This document shows positions 8,932 through 16,244 of a stretch of DNA of 64,000 nt, piece by piece. A program made the position numbers and the translations under genes. The first letter of the stretch is position 1. Each line of letters begins with the position of its first letter. The DNA is from Roseomonas acroporae (GTDB taxonomy: Bacteria > Pseudomonadota > Alphaproteobacteria > Acetobacterales > Acetobacteraceae), in the NCBI RefSeq assembly GCF_023223525.1, contig NZ_JALPRX010000062.1:35402-99401 (forward strand). Reading direction: 5' to 3'. A model generated the notes under the pieces. That model ran no database searches. It was not told the origin of the DNA and saw only the letters and a list, made by a program, of their open reading frames with translations.

Positions 8932-8942
8932 CGGCGAGCGCC

Positions 8943-9194
8943 TCAGCGATGCGCGTGGCCGGCGGCGCGGGCCTCGACGTAGCGGGGGTCCGAGGTCGAA
9001 CGGCAGGCGGCTTGGTCGGCCCAGGCTTCGAGATCGCCCACCGCGTACACCACGCGACCGCCGAGCTTGCGAAAGGTCGGGCCGCTGCCGTGACACCGAT
9101 ACTTTTCCAGGGTGCGCGGTGAGATACCGAGGATGCGTGCCGCCTCATGGGTTCGGACGTAGCGGGTGGCGAGCTGCGCGGACCTGTCGAGCAT
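8943..9194 (-). CDS. Small HTH protein, likely excisionase (RdfS-like)
   Basis: An 83-residue helix-turn-helix protein of the AlpA/MerR-like excisionase group: RYVRTHEAARILGISPRTLEKYR is the HTH and GPTFRKLGGRVVYAVGDLEAW the wing. Such proteins act as recombination directionality factors that turn integrases toward excision. It is the first gene of the repA-parA-tra operon, which resembles rdfS heading a transfer operon in ICEMlSym R7A (from memory). ATG 9194 has GGAGG about 7 nt upstream. The excisionase role is inferred from size, fold and position. Confidence 0.75.
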   Translation of the reverse strand: MLDRSAQLATRYVRTHEAARILGISPRTLEKYRCHGSGPTFRKLGGRVVYAVGDLEAWADQAACRSTSDPRYVEARAAGHAHR

Positions 9195-9408
9195 GGGGAG
9201 CCTCCGTCTTGCCTCGAAGCGCCGCGGCCAAGTCGCGGCATGTCGGGGTCACGGTGGCGGAGGGTTCGGGCGTTGGGGGTGGACGAAGATTTTCGGAAGG
9301 GGGTGTCCCCCTTCGCGCGACCATGAGCGGACGATGGTCCAATGCGTCACTGGGGAAGCAGGGATGAATGGAGGAACGGTGCGCGCTGAAAGCCGACTAT
9401 GGGACTGA

Positions 9409-10195
9409 TCAGCCGCCGCGCAGAAATTTGAGATAGCCGCGTTCGACGAGCGCGATCGAGTCGTGGATCAGACGATTGGCCGCGCGTCGCGCGTGGGAGT
9501 CCTTCCACTCGACCGATGGAAGTTGGGCCTGGTCCGAACGCAGGATGATCTCCGCGACGTCGCGAGGACCGCCGCCCATGTCGTGAACGTCGAAGGCGTG
9601 AAGAAGCTGAACGAGACGGCGCTTGCGCTGCGTGGTCAGTCGCAACGCCCGTGGGAGAAGGCCGATGGTTTGGCCGCCCACCTTGCGGATGAAACGCGAC
9701 GCGACATCGAGCCGGAGATCGACCGATGCGGCGCCGAGCGGCAGGAGAATCATGGGGCGCCGAACCGCCAGATCACTGTTGAGCCGAATGTGAAGCTCGC
9801 CGGACCCATCGACGATGACGACCTCACGACCCTCGTCATCGGTCCGGTCAGCGATGATCGAGCCGAGCTGGGATGGGTCGAGGGCCACAGGCGCGAATCC
9901 GCTCGGCGCTGCATCGAGCAGCAGCGTGCCGGGCGACAGTTCCGGCAGCCAGGTAGCGGGTTCGTCGCCGACCGGGTTGCTCGGGTCGTGAGCGAAACCG
10001 CAACCCCCATCGTCGGGCGAAATCCGCGCGAGCGGACTCCGCATCGACGTGATCGCGCGCGATCTGGCGCTGAATTTGGGCGTAGTCACGCCGGTATTCG
10101 GCGTTGCGGCGCAGGAATTCGACGGCGAAGCCGGGGCGTTCGAGGCGATTCAAGTGATCGATCGTCTCCGGCGAGCGCCAATACTGTGTGGGCAT
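9409..10195 (-). CDS. FseA-like activator (DUF6499 + DUF2285) made by +1 frameshift
   Basis: Two overlapping minus-strand frames encode one logical protein. Frame A starts at ATG 10195 (MPTQYWRSPETIDHLNRLE, the DUF6499 transcriptional-regulator-like domain) and unshifted would run to a stop at 9848. Frame B covers the rest to 9409 and holds the DUF2285 domain (VEWKDSHARRAANRLIHDS, GYLKFL). Reading CGG TTT then skipping the C at 9994 and continuing GCT CAC joins ARRWGLRF to AHDPSNPVGDEPATW and gives 261 residues. FseA of ICEMlSym R7A is made in this way from msi172/msi171 and activates rdfS. A decayed gene is the alternative, but both frames are intact around the junction. Confidence 0.7.
9991..10000 (-). 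promoter_or_regulatory. Probable +1 ribosomal frameshift site
   Basis: On the minus strand the bases read CGG TTT C GCT. The first two codons are in frame A (10000-9995), and slipping past the single C at 9994 puts the ribosome into frame B. A UUU codon followed by C lets the P-site tRNA re-pair one base forward (UUU to UUC). The site lies exactly where conserved residues change frame. Confidence 0.6.
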
Positions 10196-10320
10196 GGCGT
10201 TTCCTCTCGTCTTGCTCCCCTATTCGGGGAGCTTCAAACCATCCGGAAACGCAGGCTTTGCGCTAGACCCTATGATTGCATCGCGCACGACGACAACCCG
10301 TACAACGGATGTGCGGCGGT

Positions 10321-10584
10321 TTACTGCGCTCGTGGCTGAAGCAGGTGCCGATAGCCGGTTTCGGTCATCCAGCGGGCGCGGGCCAGGTGGCTTTCATGGA
10401 CGATTTTGGCACGGCAGGGCTCTTGCGCCGGATCGAGGCCGAAGAGCACCAGCACGACCTCTCGCCAGTCGGCTCCTTCTTCCTCGGCCATCAGCAACCG
10501 TAGGTATATCGCCAGATGTTCCTCATCATAGGTGTTCACGCGGTCGGTAAGCGGCGGCCGGTCACAGAAGGGCGCCTCGGTCAT
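10321..10584 (-). CDS. Single-domain DUF2285 protein
   Basis: An 87-residue protein. Its core (DEEHLAIYLRLLMAEEEGAD, then SHLARARWMTETGYRHLL) has the same helix pattern as the C-terminal domain of the FseA-like protein, so I assign it to DUF2285. Purine-rich GGGGGAAAG lies about 6 nt upstream of ATG 10584. In ICEMlSym R7A a small DUF2285 protein (FseM) is an antiactivator of FseA; the same role here is inference from domain and position. Confidence 0.65.
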   Translation of the reverse strand: MTEAPFCDRPPLTDRVNTYDEEHLAIYLRLLMAEEEGADWREVVLVLFGLDPAQEPCRAKIVHESHLARARWMTETGYRHLLQPRAQ

Positions 10585-10814
10585 TGCGATCTTTCCCCCG
10601 TCGAGATCAAAGCAATGGAGTAGGGATTCATTTACCGCAAATTTTGACAGACTTCGCGCCTGATTAAGCCGGTGTCGTGATGCTTATGGCGCATCACGTT
10701 GCTCAAGTTGACGCTGCAGAGGCAGTCGAGACCAAGGATGGATAGCATAACTCGCGGACGAATCGGAATGATCGTTCCTGGAACGATGGTTCCTGCGTCG
10801 GCTCCATCATCGCC
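10585..10814. other. Divergent control region
   Basis: No gene. It separates the minus-strand DUF2285/FseA-like genes from the plus-strand XRE gene and must contain both promoters. The 17-bp palindrome at 10771-10787 is the only clear element. An AT-rich stretch (about 10628-10650) is a plausible place for the leftward promoter. Confidence 0.5.
10771..10787. promoter_or_regulatory. Palindromic operator candidate (ATCGTTCC-T-GGAACGAT)
   Basis: A perfect 8-bp inverted repeat with a 1-nt centre, 27 nt before the XRE start. A further half-like GGTTCC follows at 10788-10794. The position fits autoregulation by the adjacent XRE repressor and possibly control of the divergent DUF2285 gene. Confidence 0.5.
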
Positions 10815-11066
10815 ATGGATCTCAAGGAGGTCATGGCGATCAATCTGCGTCGGTTGCGTCATGCGAAAGGGATGACGCAAGAGGAGTTGGCCGAGCGGGC
10901 CGGGTTGAGCGCCCGGTATATCGGGGCGATCGAACGCGCCGACGTGTCGGCGAGCGTCACCGTCCTGGGTCAGGTGGCCGAAGCGCTTGATGTGGAGGCG
11001 ATCGAGTTGGTGCGAGCTCCTCATCGCAATGGCGACTCGGCGATTTCAGCCGAGCCTCAAGAATAG
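10815..11066 (+). CDS. XRE (Cro/CI-type) transcriptional regulator
   Basis: An 83-residue protein that is almost entirely one HTH_3 domain: INLRRLRHAKGMTQEELAER, AGLSARYIGAIERADVSAS, then VTVLGQVAEALDV. It lies opposite the DUF2285/FseA-like genes and convergent with the second DUF736 gene. Proteins of this type are frequent repressors of ICE transfer genes. I start at ATG 10815 because MDLKEVMAINLRRLR is the usual N-terminus; the ATG at 10833 has AGGAGG only about 2 nt upstream, too close for normal initiation. Confidence 0.85.
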   Translation: MDLKEVMAINLRRLRHAKGMTQEELAERAGLSARYIGAIERADVSASVTVLGQVAEALDVEAIELVRAPHRNGDSAISAEPQE

Positions 11067-11126
11067 CGCGTTCGCCACGGGCGCCGCTGGGTTGGACCTC
11101 GGCCGACGGCGGCCCAGGAACTCTCG

Positions 11127-11167
11127 AAAAAAGTCGATGCCCCGCCCGGACCGGCCGGACGGGGCAT
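11127..11167 (-). terminator. Rho-independent terminator of the DUF736 gene
   Basis: A 13-bp stem with one mismatch (11137-11149 with 11155-11167, loop of 5 nt) lies 10 nt after the DUF736 stop. On the minus strand it is followed by CGAC and six T residues (11132-11127). It may also stop the convergent XRE transcript. Confidence 0.75.
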
Positions 11168-11177
11168 TGTAGGGAGG

Positions 11178-11504
11178 TCAGTCGCTCCGGCGGCCGTTGG
11201 GGCGGGACCAGATCAGGCTGAAGCCCTCGCCGTCCTCGTCATCGAACAGGTTGGCGAAGATCGGGGCGGTGAAGCTCGGATCGTCGAGCTTGAGGCCCAG
11301 ATAGTCGCGGCCTTCGTTGGAGCGCTTGGCCCAGGCGGCGCCGATCTCGACCCGGCCGACATAGACGCGGTGGCTGGGGCTGTTGTCGCCGGAGCGGGTG
11401 GCTTCGGGGACGATCCGGACGTTCTTGGCCTGGACCGAGAGGGTGACGATTTCGCCGGTGAATTCGTTCGAGCCGGTCTTCTTGAAGGTGCCGATGGTCG
11501 CCAT
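11178..11504 (-). CDS. DUF736 family protein (copy 2)
   Basis: A 108-residue DUF736 protein: MATIGTFKKTGSNEFTGEIV at the start, then RVYVGRVEIGAAWAK and LDDPSFTAPIFANLF. ATG 11504 has AAGGAGA 7 nt upstream; the longer frame is upstream DNA. It is monocistronic, with a good terminator, and separate from the transfer operon that carries copy 1. Its function is unknown. Confidence 0.9.
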   Translation of the reverse strand: MATIGTFKKTGSNEFTGEIVTLSVQAKNVRIVPEATRSGDNSPSHRVYVGRVEIGAAWAKRSNEGRDYLGLKLDDPSFTAPIFANLFDDEDGEGFSLIWSRPNGRRSD

Positions 11505-12098
11505 GGTAGTTCTCCTTGATCTCTGTTTCCGAGCCCGCACCATTGCGGCCTCGATGGTGATCGACGGGCCGGAGGCGATCGACGGCGCACCCCGAAGGGG
11601 CTCGACAGCAAAGGAGGAACTTTCTTGTTTCGCGAGGAATGACGGCGCAGCCGGCAGGGGAAGAAAGTTGTGACGCCGCTGTTGCGCCATAGGCGGTCGA
11701 GGCTTTAGCCGGCCTTCGGCTAGATCAGTCCATCGAAGAGGCCGTTGGGTGCGTTCGGCCTGACAGAGCCGACATCAAGGGGAACATGGCGATTTTCGAG
11801 TCGCCGCAAGCTCCGGCCGGTGAAAGCGACGGCGATCCGAGCCCTGTCCTGGCTGCCAACGGATTTCCCGTTTCGAAGCCCAAGCTCCGGCTGCACGCTC
11901 CATTTCACACGACTTGTAGGCTGGGTCTCGCCGCCGTCACCATCTGGTCCAAGCGCTCAGACGACCGCCATGACTCCGGCCACTCTGCGATGGCGGGCTG
12001 AACTTCACCGCCGAAGCCGCTCTCTGGTCAGCTTCGATGACGGGGACTGCCGGGGGCCCGGATGCCTGATCTGACCCCGCCCCGCCGACACGACGGTG
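11505..12098. other. Non-coding stretch with an inverted repeat
   Basis: I see no supported gene in these 594 bases; the short frames lack ribosome sites and family features. A perfect 9-bp inverted repeat, AACTTTCTT (11618-11626) with AAGAAAGTT (11661-11669), encloses a 34-nt loop. The promoter of the DUF736 gene must lie just right of 11510. Confidence 0.5.
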
Positions 12099-12539
12099 TC
12101 AGCCCCGCGCCAAGCCCTGTCCGGCCGGTCCGGGCGTGGCCATTCCGGTGAAGCGAACGAACGCCGTGACGCTGACGGCGATCGCGCCGATGACGGCGAA
12201 GATCGTCTGCCACGTAGGCGAAGGCATCGCCATCTGGGCGATTCCATGCGTGGCGCTGTAACCGGCGACGGCGGCGGGCGCGACGTAAAGGAGGATGATC
12301 AGGAGCCGAAGCCACGTCCACGGCACAAAGGCAAGCGCGAGCTGGCCAAGACCAAAGGTTATGCCGCCGGCCACGACACCCACCGCTATGCCGCCGAGCA
12401 CGCCGGCTCCACTGTGGAAGGCCCAGATGCCGATCGTCAGGCCGGCGAAAAAGGGCAGTGCGAAGATGGCGAGGTTGAACAGCAGCCAGCAGAAGAAGCC
12501 GATGCCGACAATGACGAGCAGTGGTCCGAAGATGATCAT
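12099..12539 (-). CDS. Multispanning membrane protein, unknown function
   Basis: A 146-residue hydrophobic protein with about five membrane segments: GPLLVIVGIGFFCWLLFNLA, IFALPFFAGLTIGIW, then glycine-rich GGIAVGVVAGGITFG, WLRLLIILLYVAPAAVAG and TIFAVIGAIAVSVTAFV. ATG 12539 has ACGGAG upstream and puts the first membrane segment at the very N-terminus. The longer frame begins in a Trp/Lys-rich stretch without support. It is not a family I can name. It stands alone in the ICE accessory segment, so a role in surface exclusion or export is only a guess. Confidence 0.6.
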   Translation of the reverse strand: MIIFGPLLVIVGIGFFCWLLFNLAIFALPFFAGLTIGIWAFHSGAGVLGGIAVGVVAGGITFGLGQLALAFVPWTWLRLLIILLYVAPAAVAGYSATHGIAQMAMPSPTWQTIFAVIGAIAVSVTAFVRFTGMATPGPAGQGLARG

Positions 12540-12687
12540 GGCGGTGCGCTCCGTGAGATAGGGGTCTGACGGTCGCGCCTTCCACCACCACCACGGCGCG
12601 ACCACGAATATAGCCGCAAACAGGCGCCGGCGGGAGCAGAAATCCCACTGGCGCTCTGAGGTTCAGCTTTCGTGGTGGTTCGCCCCT

Positions 12688-12855
12688 TCATGGTTGGAAG
12701 GGGTCGAATTCGTGGATGACGGCAGCCGGATCGCCGTCATATTCGGCGGCCAGCATGACGCCGTAGTTGCCAGTGTCAGCATGAAAGACGACGACGCAGG
12801 CCATGAGGGTGGTGGCGAGGTTCCAGCCGCTGGCGAATGCGAGGGCTTGAGACAT
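12688..12855 (-). CDS. Small conserved ICE protein, 55 residues
   Basis: MSQALAFASGWNLATTLMAC opens a 55-residue protein with one hydrophobic helix (residues 9-25) and an acidic C-terminus (EYDGDPAAVIHEFDPFQP). ATG 12855 has AGGAG about 10 nt upstream. I recall close relatives in other alphaproteobacterial ICEs, always unannotated. The function is unknown. Confidence 0.6.
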   Translation of the reverse strand: MSQALAFASGWNLATTLMACVVVFHADTGNYGVMLAAEYDGDPAAVIHEFDPFQP

Positions 12856-13284
12856 TGATCCGGCTCCTGTGCTGAGGCGGGGGTCATCCCCGCGCGACAG
12901 GCGCCCGATGTGTCCGGCCGAGGGCCGCAATCACCGCGAAGGCGAAGACAGAGCGGCGGCACGCTCCAGCGTAAGCCGACCCCTTGCGGGTTGATGGCGT
13001 CAGGCCCGCGGACGGACCAAGGATCAGCGCAAGGAAGCGGGGGATGATGCCTCGTCCCGGGAGCCGAAGATGATCTTCAGGCTTCCCTCGTCACTGAACG
13101 GCAGCAGCTTGCCAATGGTCGCGGATGGTCATGGAAGCGTTGGCGCCGGCTTGCGGACATTCTGGCAAGTATCGCCGCGTCCAACGGGAAGCGGACTGGC
13201 ACGGAAACCGAATCTTGCGCCATCAGCCACGCCGGCTGATAGTACCAAGCTATTCTGAGTGCTCTGACAGGTGATGGTTTCTAA
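12856..13284. other. Non-coding stretch before the HEPN-like gene
   Basis: No supported gene. The right end holds an inverted repeat (13222-13240) and a TATTCT hexamer at 13251-13256 that could serve as the promoter region of the HEPN-like gene. The rest shows nothing I can name. Confidence 0.45.
13222..13256 (+). promoter_or_regulatory. Candidate promoter and operator of the HEPN-like gene
   Basis: ATCAGCC-ACGCC-GGCTGAT (13222-13240) is a perfect 7-bp inverted repeat placed where a -35 element would sit for the -10-like TATTCT (13251-13256), 28 nt before the start codon. Binding there would block transcription, but the regulator is unknown. Confidence 0.35.
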
Positions 13285-13893
13285 ATGACGATCCCAGAGA
13301 AAATCACCAATCTAACGAGCGACATGGTTCTCGGCTATTTCGAGACCCTCAAATCATGTTTTTACGTGAAGATGGGAGTGCTCTACTGGTTTCAAAGCGG
13401 AGACATCGGGAAGCATCGGGATTTGTCGAGCGTGGCGTCGATCCTCGCGCAGGAATTCAATGATGATCTCGCGGCCAAGGTGCTCAACTCGATCACGTCG
13501 GAGGTAGTCGAGAACTTTAAGGAGGACGCTGTCACGGCGTTGATGCTTTCGGCGTGGACGGTCTTCGAGCAGGTTATCAAGGATCTTACGGTTCCAGACT
13601 ACGCGACTCAGCCGAACCTTCTGCAAGCCGACTACCACAACGGGATTCTCGGTCTCACGCAGTTAGAAAGAAAAGAAATCGACCTTTTCTACCATATGCG
13701 CAATGCAATCGCGCACTATAACGGCGCGTATCACGCCTATCGGACCGTGGACACCACCTATAAAGGACAGCATTTCAAGTCCGACGGTCACATCGGAGAG
13801 AAGATCGTGATTTCTCCGAGGCTCGCGATGAACATCGCAAATGATCTTGAGAAATATGCCATGAAAGCTTGGTCCCACGTTGGGCGTTCTTGA
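13285..13893 (+). CDS. HEPN-like protein with R-x4-H motif
   Basis: A 202-residue, mostly helical protein of no named family. Near residue 140 it has FYHMRNAIAHYNG: R-N-A-I-A-H matches the R-polar-x3-H signature of HEPN ribonucleases, embedded in a predicted helix. It is the only plus-strand gene between 11.1 and 24.9 kb and is AT-richer than its neighbours, which suggests separate acquisition as cargo. HEPN proteins often act as RNase effectors in abortive infection or toxin-antitoxin pairs; no partner gene is visible beside it. The RNase role is inference from the motif. Confidence 0.6.
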   Translation: MTIPEKITNLTSDMVLGYFETLKSCFYVKMGVLYWFQSGDIGKHRDLSSVASILAQEFNDDLAAKVLNSITSEVVENFKEDAVTALMLSAWTVFEQVIKDLTVPDYATQPNLLQADYHNGILGLTQLERKEIDLFYHMRNAIAHYNGAYHAYRTVDTTYKGQHFKSDGHIGEKIVISPRLAMNIANDLEKYAMKAWSHVGRS

Positions 13894-13932
13894 CGCGCGG
13901 CAACCGGAAAGGTTGCCAGTACGTGGCGGCGC

Positions 13933-14862
13933 TCACGCGCCGCCGAATTTCCAGACCGGGATGCCGAGCTTCTTGGCCTTGTCGGCGAGGTTGTCCTGGA
14001 TGCCAGTGCCCGGAAAGTGCATCACGCCGATCGGCAGCACTTCGAGCATTGCATCGTTGCGCTTGAACGGCGCGGCCTTGGCGTGCTTCGTCCAGTCCGG
14101 CTTGAAGGCGATCTGTGGGACCTTGCGGTTGTCGGCCCATTTGGCGGCGATCAGCTCGGCGCCCTTGGGCGAGCCGCCGTGCAGCAGCACCATGTCCGGG
14201 TGCTTTGCGTGGACCTGATCGAGCTTGGCCCAGACCAGCCGGTAATCGTTGAAGTCGAGCCCGCCGGTCAGAGCCACCTTCGGCCCCGCCGGCAGAAGCA
14301 CCTGGTTGTCGGCGCGCTTCTTCGCCGCCAGGAAGTCGCGGCTGTCGATCATCGCCGCGGTGAGGTTGCGATGGTTGACCTTCGATCCGTTGCGGGGCCG
14401 CCAGGCCGAATGGGTGTGGTGCTCGAATTGGTCGGCGGCCTGATCGCGCATCAGCTCGAAGGCATTGCGGCGTTCGATTAGCGTCTGCCCTTCCGCCGTC
14501 AGGCGCTCCAGCTCGACGGACTTGACCTCACTGCCATCCTGTTCCCGCTGGGACCGTTGCTGCGCCAGCTCGTTATCGTCGAGTTCGCGCTCGATCCGGT
14601 CGATGGCCCGGTGGAAGACGTTCACCGTCGACCAGAGCAGGTCCTCGAGGTCGGGTTCGAGGCGGGTCTCTGACAGCGCCACCACGAGGGCGTCGAAGAT
14701 GTCGGAGATGCTGCCCGCGAGAATGTTCGCTTCGGGAAGCGGTCTGGGATCGGGCTCGTCGTGAAAGGGACGGTAGCCATAGAGCTGGAGTTCGTGGAGG
14801 ACCTGGTCGGTCGGGGATGAGCTGTGGTGCGGCTCGAAATCGTCGTCGTGGTCGGTGGTCAT
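13933..14862 (-). CDS. DUF2493 (SLOG-like) protein
   Basis: A 309-residue protein. The C-terminal third is DUF2493: VALTGGLDFNDYRLVWAKLD, then MVLLHGGSPKGAELIAAKWA and IGVMHFPGTGIQDNLADKAK, a Rossmann-like nucleotide-binding SLOG fold. The N-terminal part is acidic and helical, with a coiled-coil-like segment around residues 95-150. ATG 14862 has GAGGAAAG about 7 nt upstream. Such proteins are regular residents of alphaproteobacterial ICEs; the SLOG fold suggests a nucleotide ligand, but the role is not known. Confidence 0.85.
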   Translation of the reverse strand: MTTDHDDDFEPHHSSSPTDQVLHELQLYGYRPFHDEPDPRPLPEANILAGSISDIFDALVVALSETRLEPDLEDLLWSTVNVFHRAIDRIERELDDNELAQQRSQREQDGSEVKSVELERLTAEGQTLIERRNAFELMRDQAADQFEHHTHSAWRPRNGSKVNHRNLTAAMIDSRDFLAAKKRADNQVLLPAGPKVALTGGLDFNDYRLVWAKLDQVHAKHPDMVLLHGGSPKGAELIAAKWADNRKVPQIAFKPDWTKHAKAAPFKRNDAMLEVLPIGVMHFPGTGIQDNLADKAKKLGIPVWKFGGA

Positions 14863-15188
14863 CGCGGCTTTCCTCGTCGGATCGGCCGCGCCCATCGCGG
14901 CCTTCATGGCGACGAAGGCGGCGGGCGGAGCGGACCTGCACCCGCAAGCGCGAGCTGCGGGCCGGAGCCTCGGCGGAGGACCGAAGGAGGCCGACTATTT
15001 TGTCTCGCGATGTAAAGGCGGCTTTGCCGCCGACGGAAAATAGTCGGCCCACAAGGTTGCCGGTCCGGGCCGTTTGCCGCCCGATCGCCCTCCCGGAAGG
15101 CCGTGGGCGTGGTCCTCTCCGACGCTGACGGAAAGCATGACCGCCGACCCTATGGCAACGACGCTGCCGCGCCCCATCCCCGTTCCGG
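14863..15188. other. Non-coding region with nested hairpin
   Basis: A perfect 13-bp inverted repeat pairs GGCCGACTATTTT (14989-15001) with 15037-15049. Inside its loop a second perfect 6-bp stem, GGCGGC-TTT-GCCGCC, occupies 15017-15031. The structure lies between the primase stop and the DUF2493 start. It could act as a terminator/attenuator or as a single-strand DNA structure used after transfer. No gene is visible. Confidence 0.45.
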
Positions 15189-16244
15189 CTATGCCGCCAG
15201 ATCCATGAAGCGGGCAACATCCTGCGCCGCGATCTGCACGCGGCTTGCCGCCCGAAGCGTGTCGATTCCGAGCAAGCGGAGATCCTCGTTGAAGTCGCCG
15301 AGCCGTGGCGAGATGACGATCGCCTCGATGCCGGCCTCCCGCGCGCGTTCGATCAACGTCGCCATCGCGCCGTCGCCGGCCGGATCGTCGTCGCGGGCGA
15401 TATAGAGCCGGCGCAATGTGTCCGGGAACAGGATGGCGGAGAGATGCGCCGCCGACAGTGCTGCGACCATCGGCATGGCGGGAAGGACGCACCTGAGCGA
15501 CAGCATCGTCTCGATGCCCTCGCCGGCCGCCATCACTTCGCCCGCCACGCCAAATCGAACGGCGTGACCGAGCAAGTCGCCCATCGCCCGCCTCGGGGTG
15601 TCGATCGGCGCCTTGCCGAGCGTCGCCTCGGAGAAGCCGCACGGATCGAGCCAGGTGCGATGCGCCCCGGTGAGATGGCCCGCGAGATCGGTGACGGAGG
15701 CGATCATCGCCGGCCAGGTCTCGGTGGGGCTATGGTCGTCAGGCCGATAGTAGCAACGCGGGTGGAAGCGGAGCGCTCCGGTTCCGTGCAAAGCGGTAAT
15801 GCCGCGATTGCGGAGATACGTCTCTACGAGAGTACGAGACAGCGGCAGCGACATGGCGAACAGTCGCCGCGCCGCTTCCGGTGATCCGGTTGAAGCAGTC
15901 GGCGTGCGCGATCGCGGACGATCCGGTTCCGGCTCAGGGCGCGGCAGGCTGAGGAACGAACGCGCCTCATCGGCGACGTCCTTGAAGTCGACCAGGCCGC
16001 AGCTCTCCCGGATGACGTCGAGCAGGTCGCCATGCTCGCCGGTCGCGGCGTCGGTCCATCTGCCGGCAGGCCCTTTCACTGACTCCTTGAGCCGGACGAA
16101 CATCGAGCGGCCCGGCGTATTGCGGACATCACCCACCAGCCAGTAGCGGCCCTCCCGGCGTCCGGCGGAGAGGTAATGTCGGCACACCGCCTCGGCGTCG
16201 CGCGCGAGACGGTTGGCCAGTTCGGATGCATCGTGGCGGGCCAT
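15189..16244 (-). CDS. Toprim-domain primase-like protein
   Basis: A 351-residue protein of the ICE/phage primase group. The N-terminal part (CRHYLSAGRREGRYWLVGD, ending near GDLLDVI) resembles the CHC2-less primase N-domain. The Toprim domain follows, with GEGIETMLSLR supplying the catalytic Glu and YIARDDDPAGDGAM the DxD motif. The start ATG 16244 overlaps the stop of the upstream helicase gene (TGATG); GTG 16247 is an alternative. It probably primes complementary-strand synthesis of transferred ICE DNA. Confidence 0.85.
   Translation of the reverse strand: MARHDASELANRLARDAEAVCRHYLSAGRREGRYWLVGDVRNTPGRSMFVRLKESVKGPAGRWTDAATGEHGDLLDVIRESCGLVDFKDVADEARSFLSLPRPEPEPDRPRSRTPTASTGSPEAARRLFAMSLPLSRTLVETYLRNRGITALHGTGALRFHPRCYYRPDDHSPTETWPAMIASVTDLAGHLTGAHRTWLDPCGFSEATLGKAPIDTPRRAMGDLLGHAVRFGVAGEVMAAGEGIETMLSLRCVLPAMPMVAALSAAHLSAILFPDTLRRLYIARDDDPAGDGAMATLIERAREAGIEAIVISPRLGDFNEDLRLLGIDTLRAASRVQIAAQDVARFMDLAA

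Noticed and set aside
9848..10089. Treating DUF6499 and DUF2285 as two separate ordinary genes
   Set aside because: The second frame has no ribosome site, and the conserved sequence continues exactly across the junction when one base is skipped.
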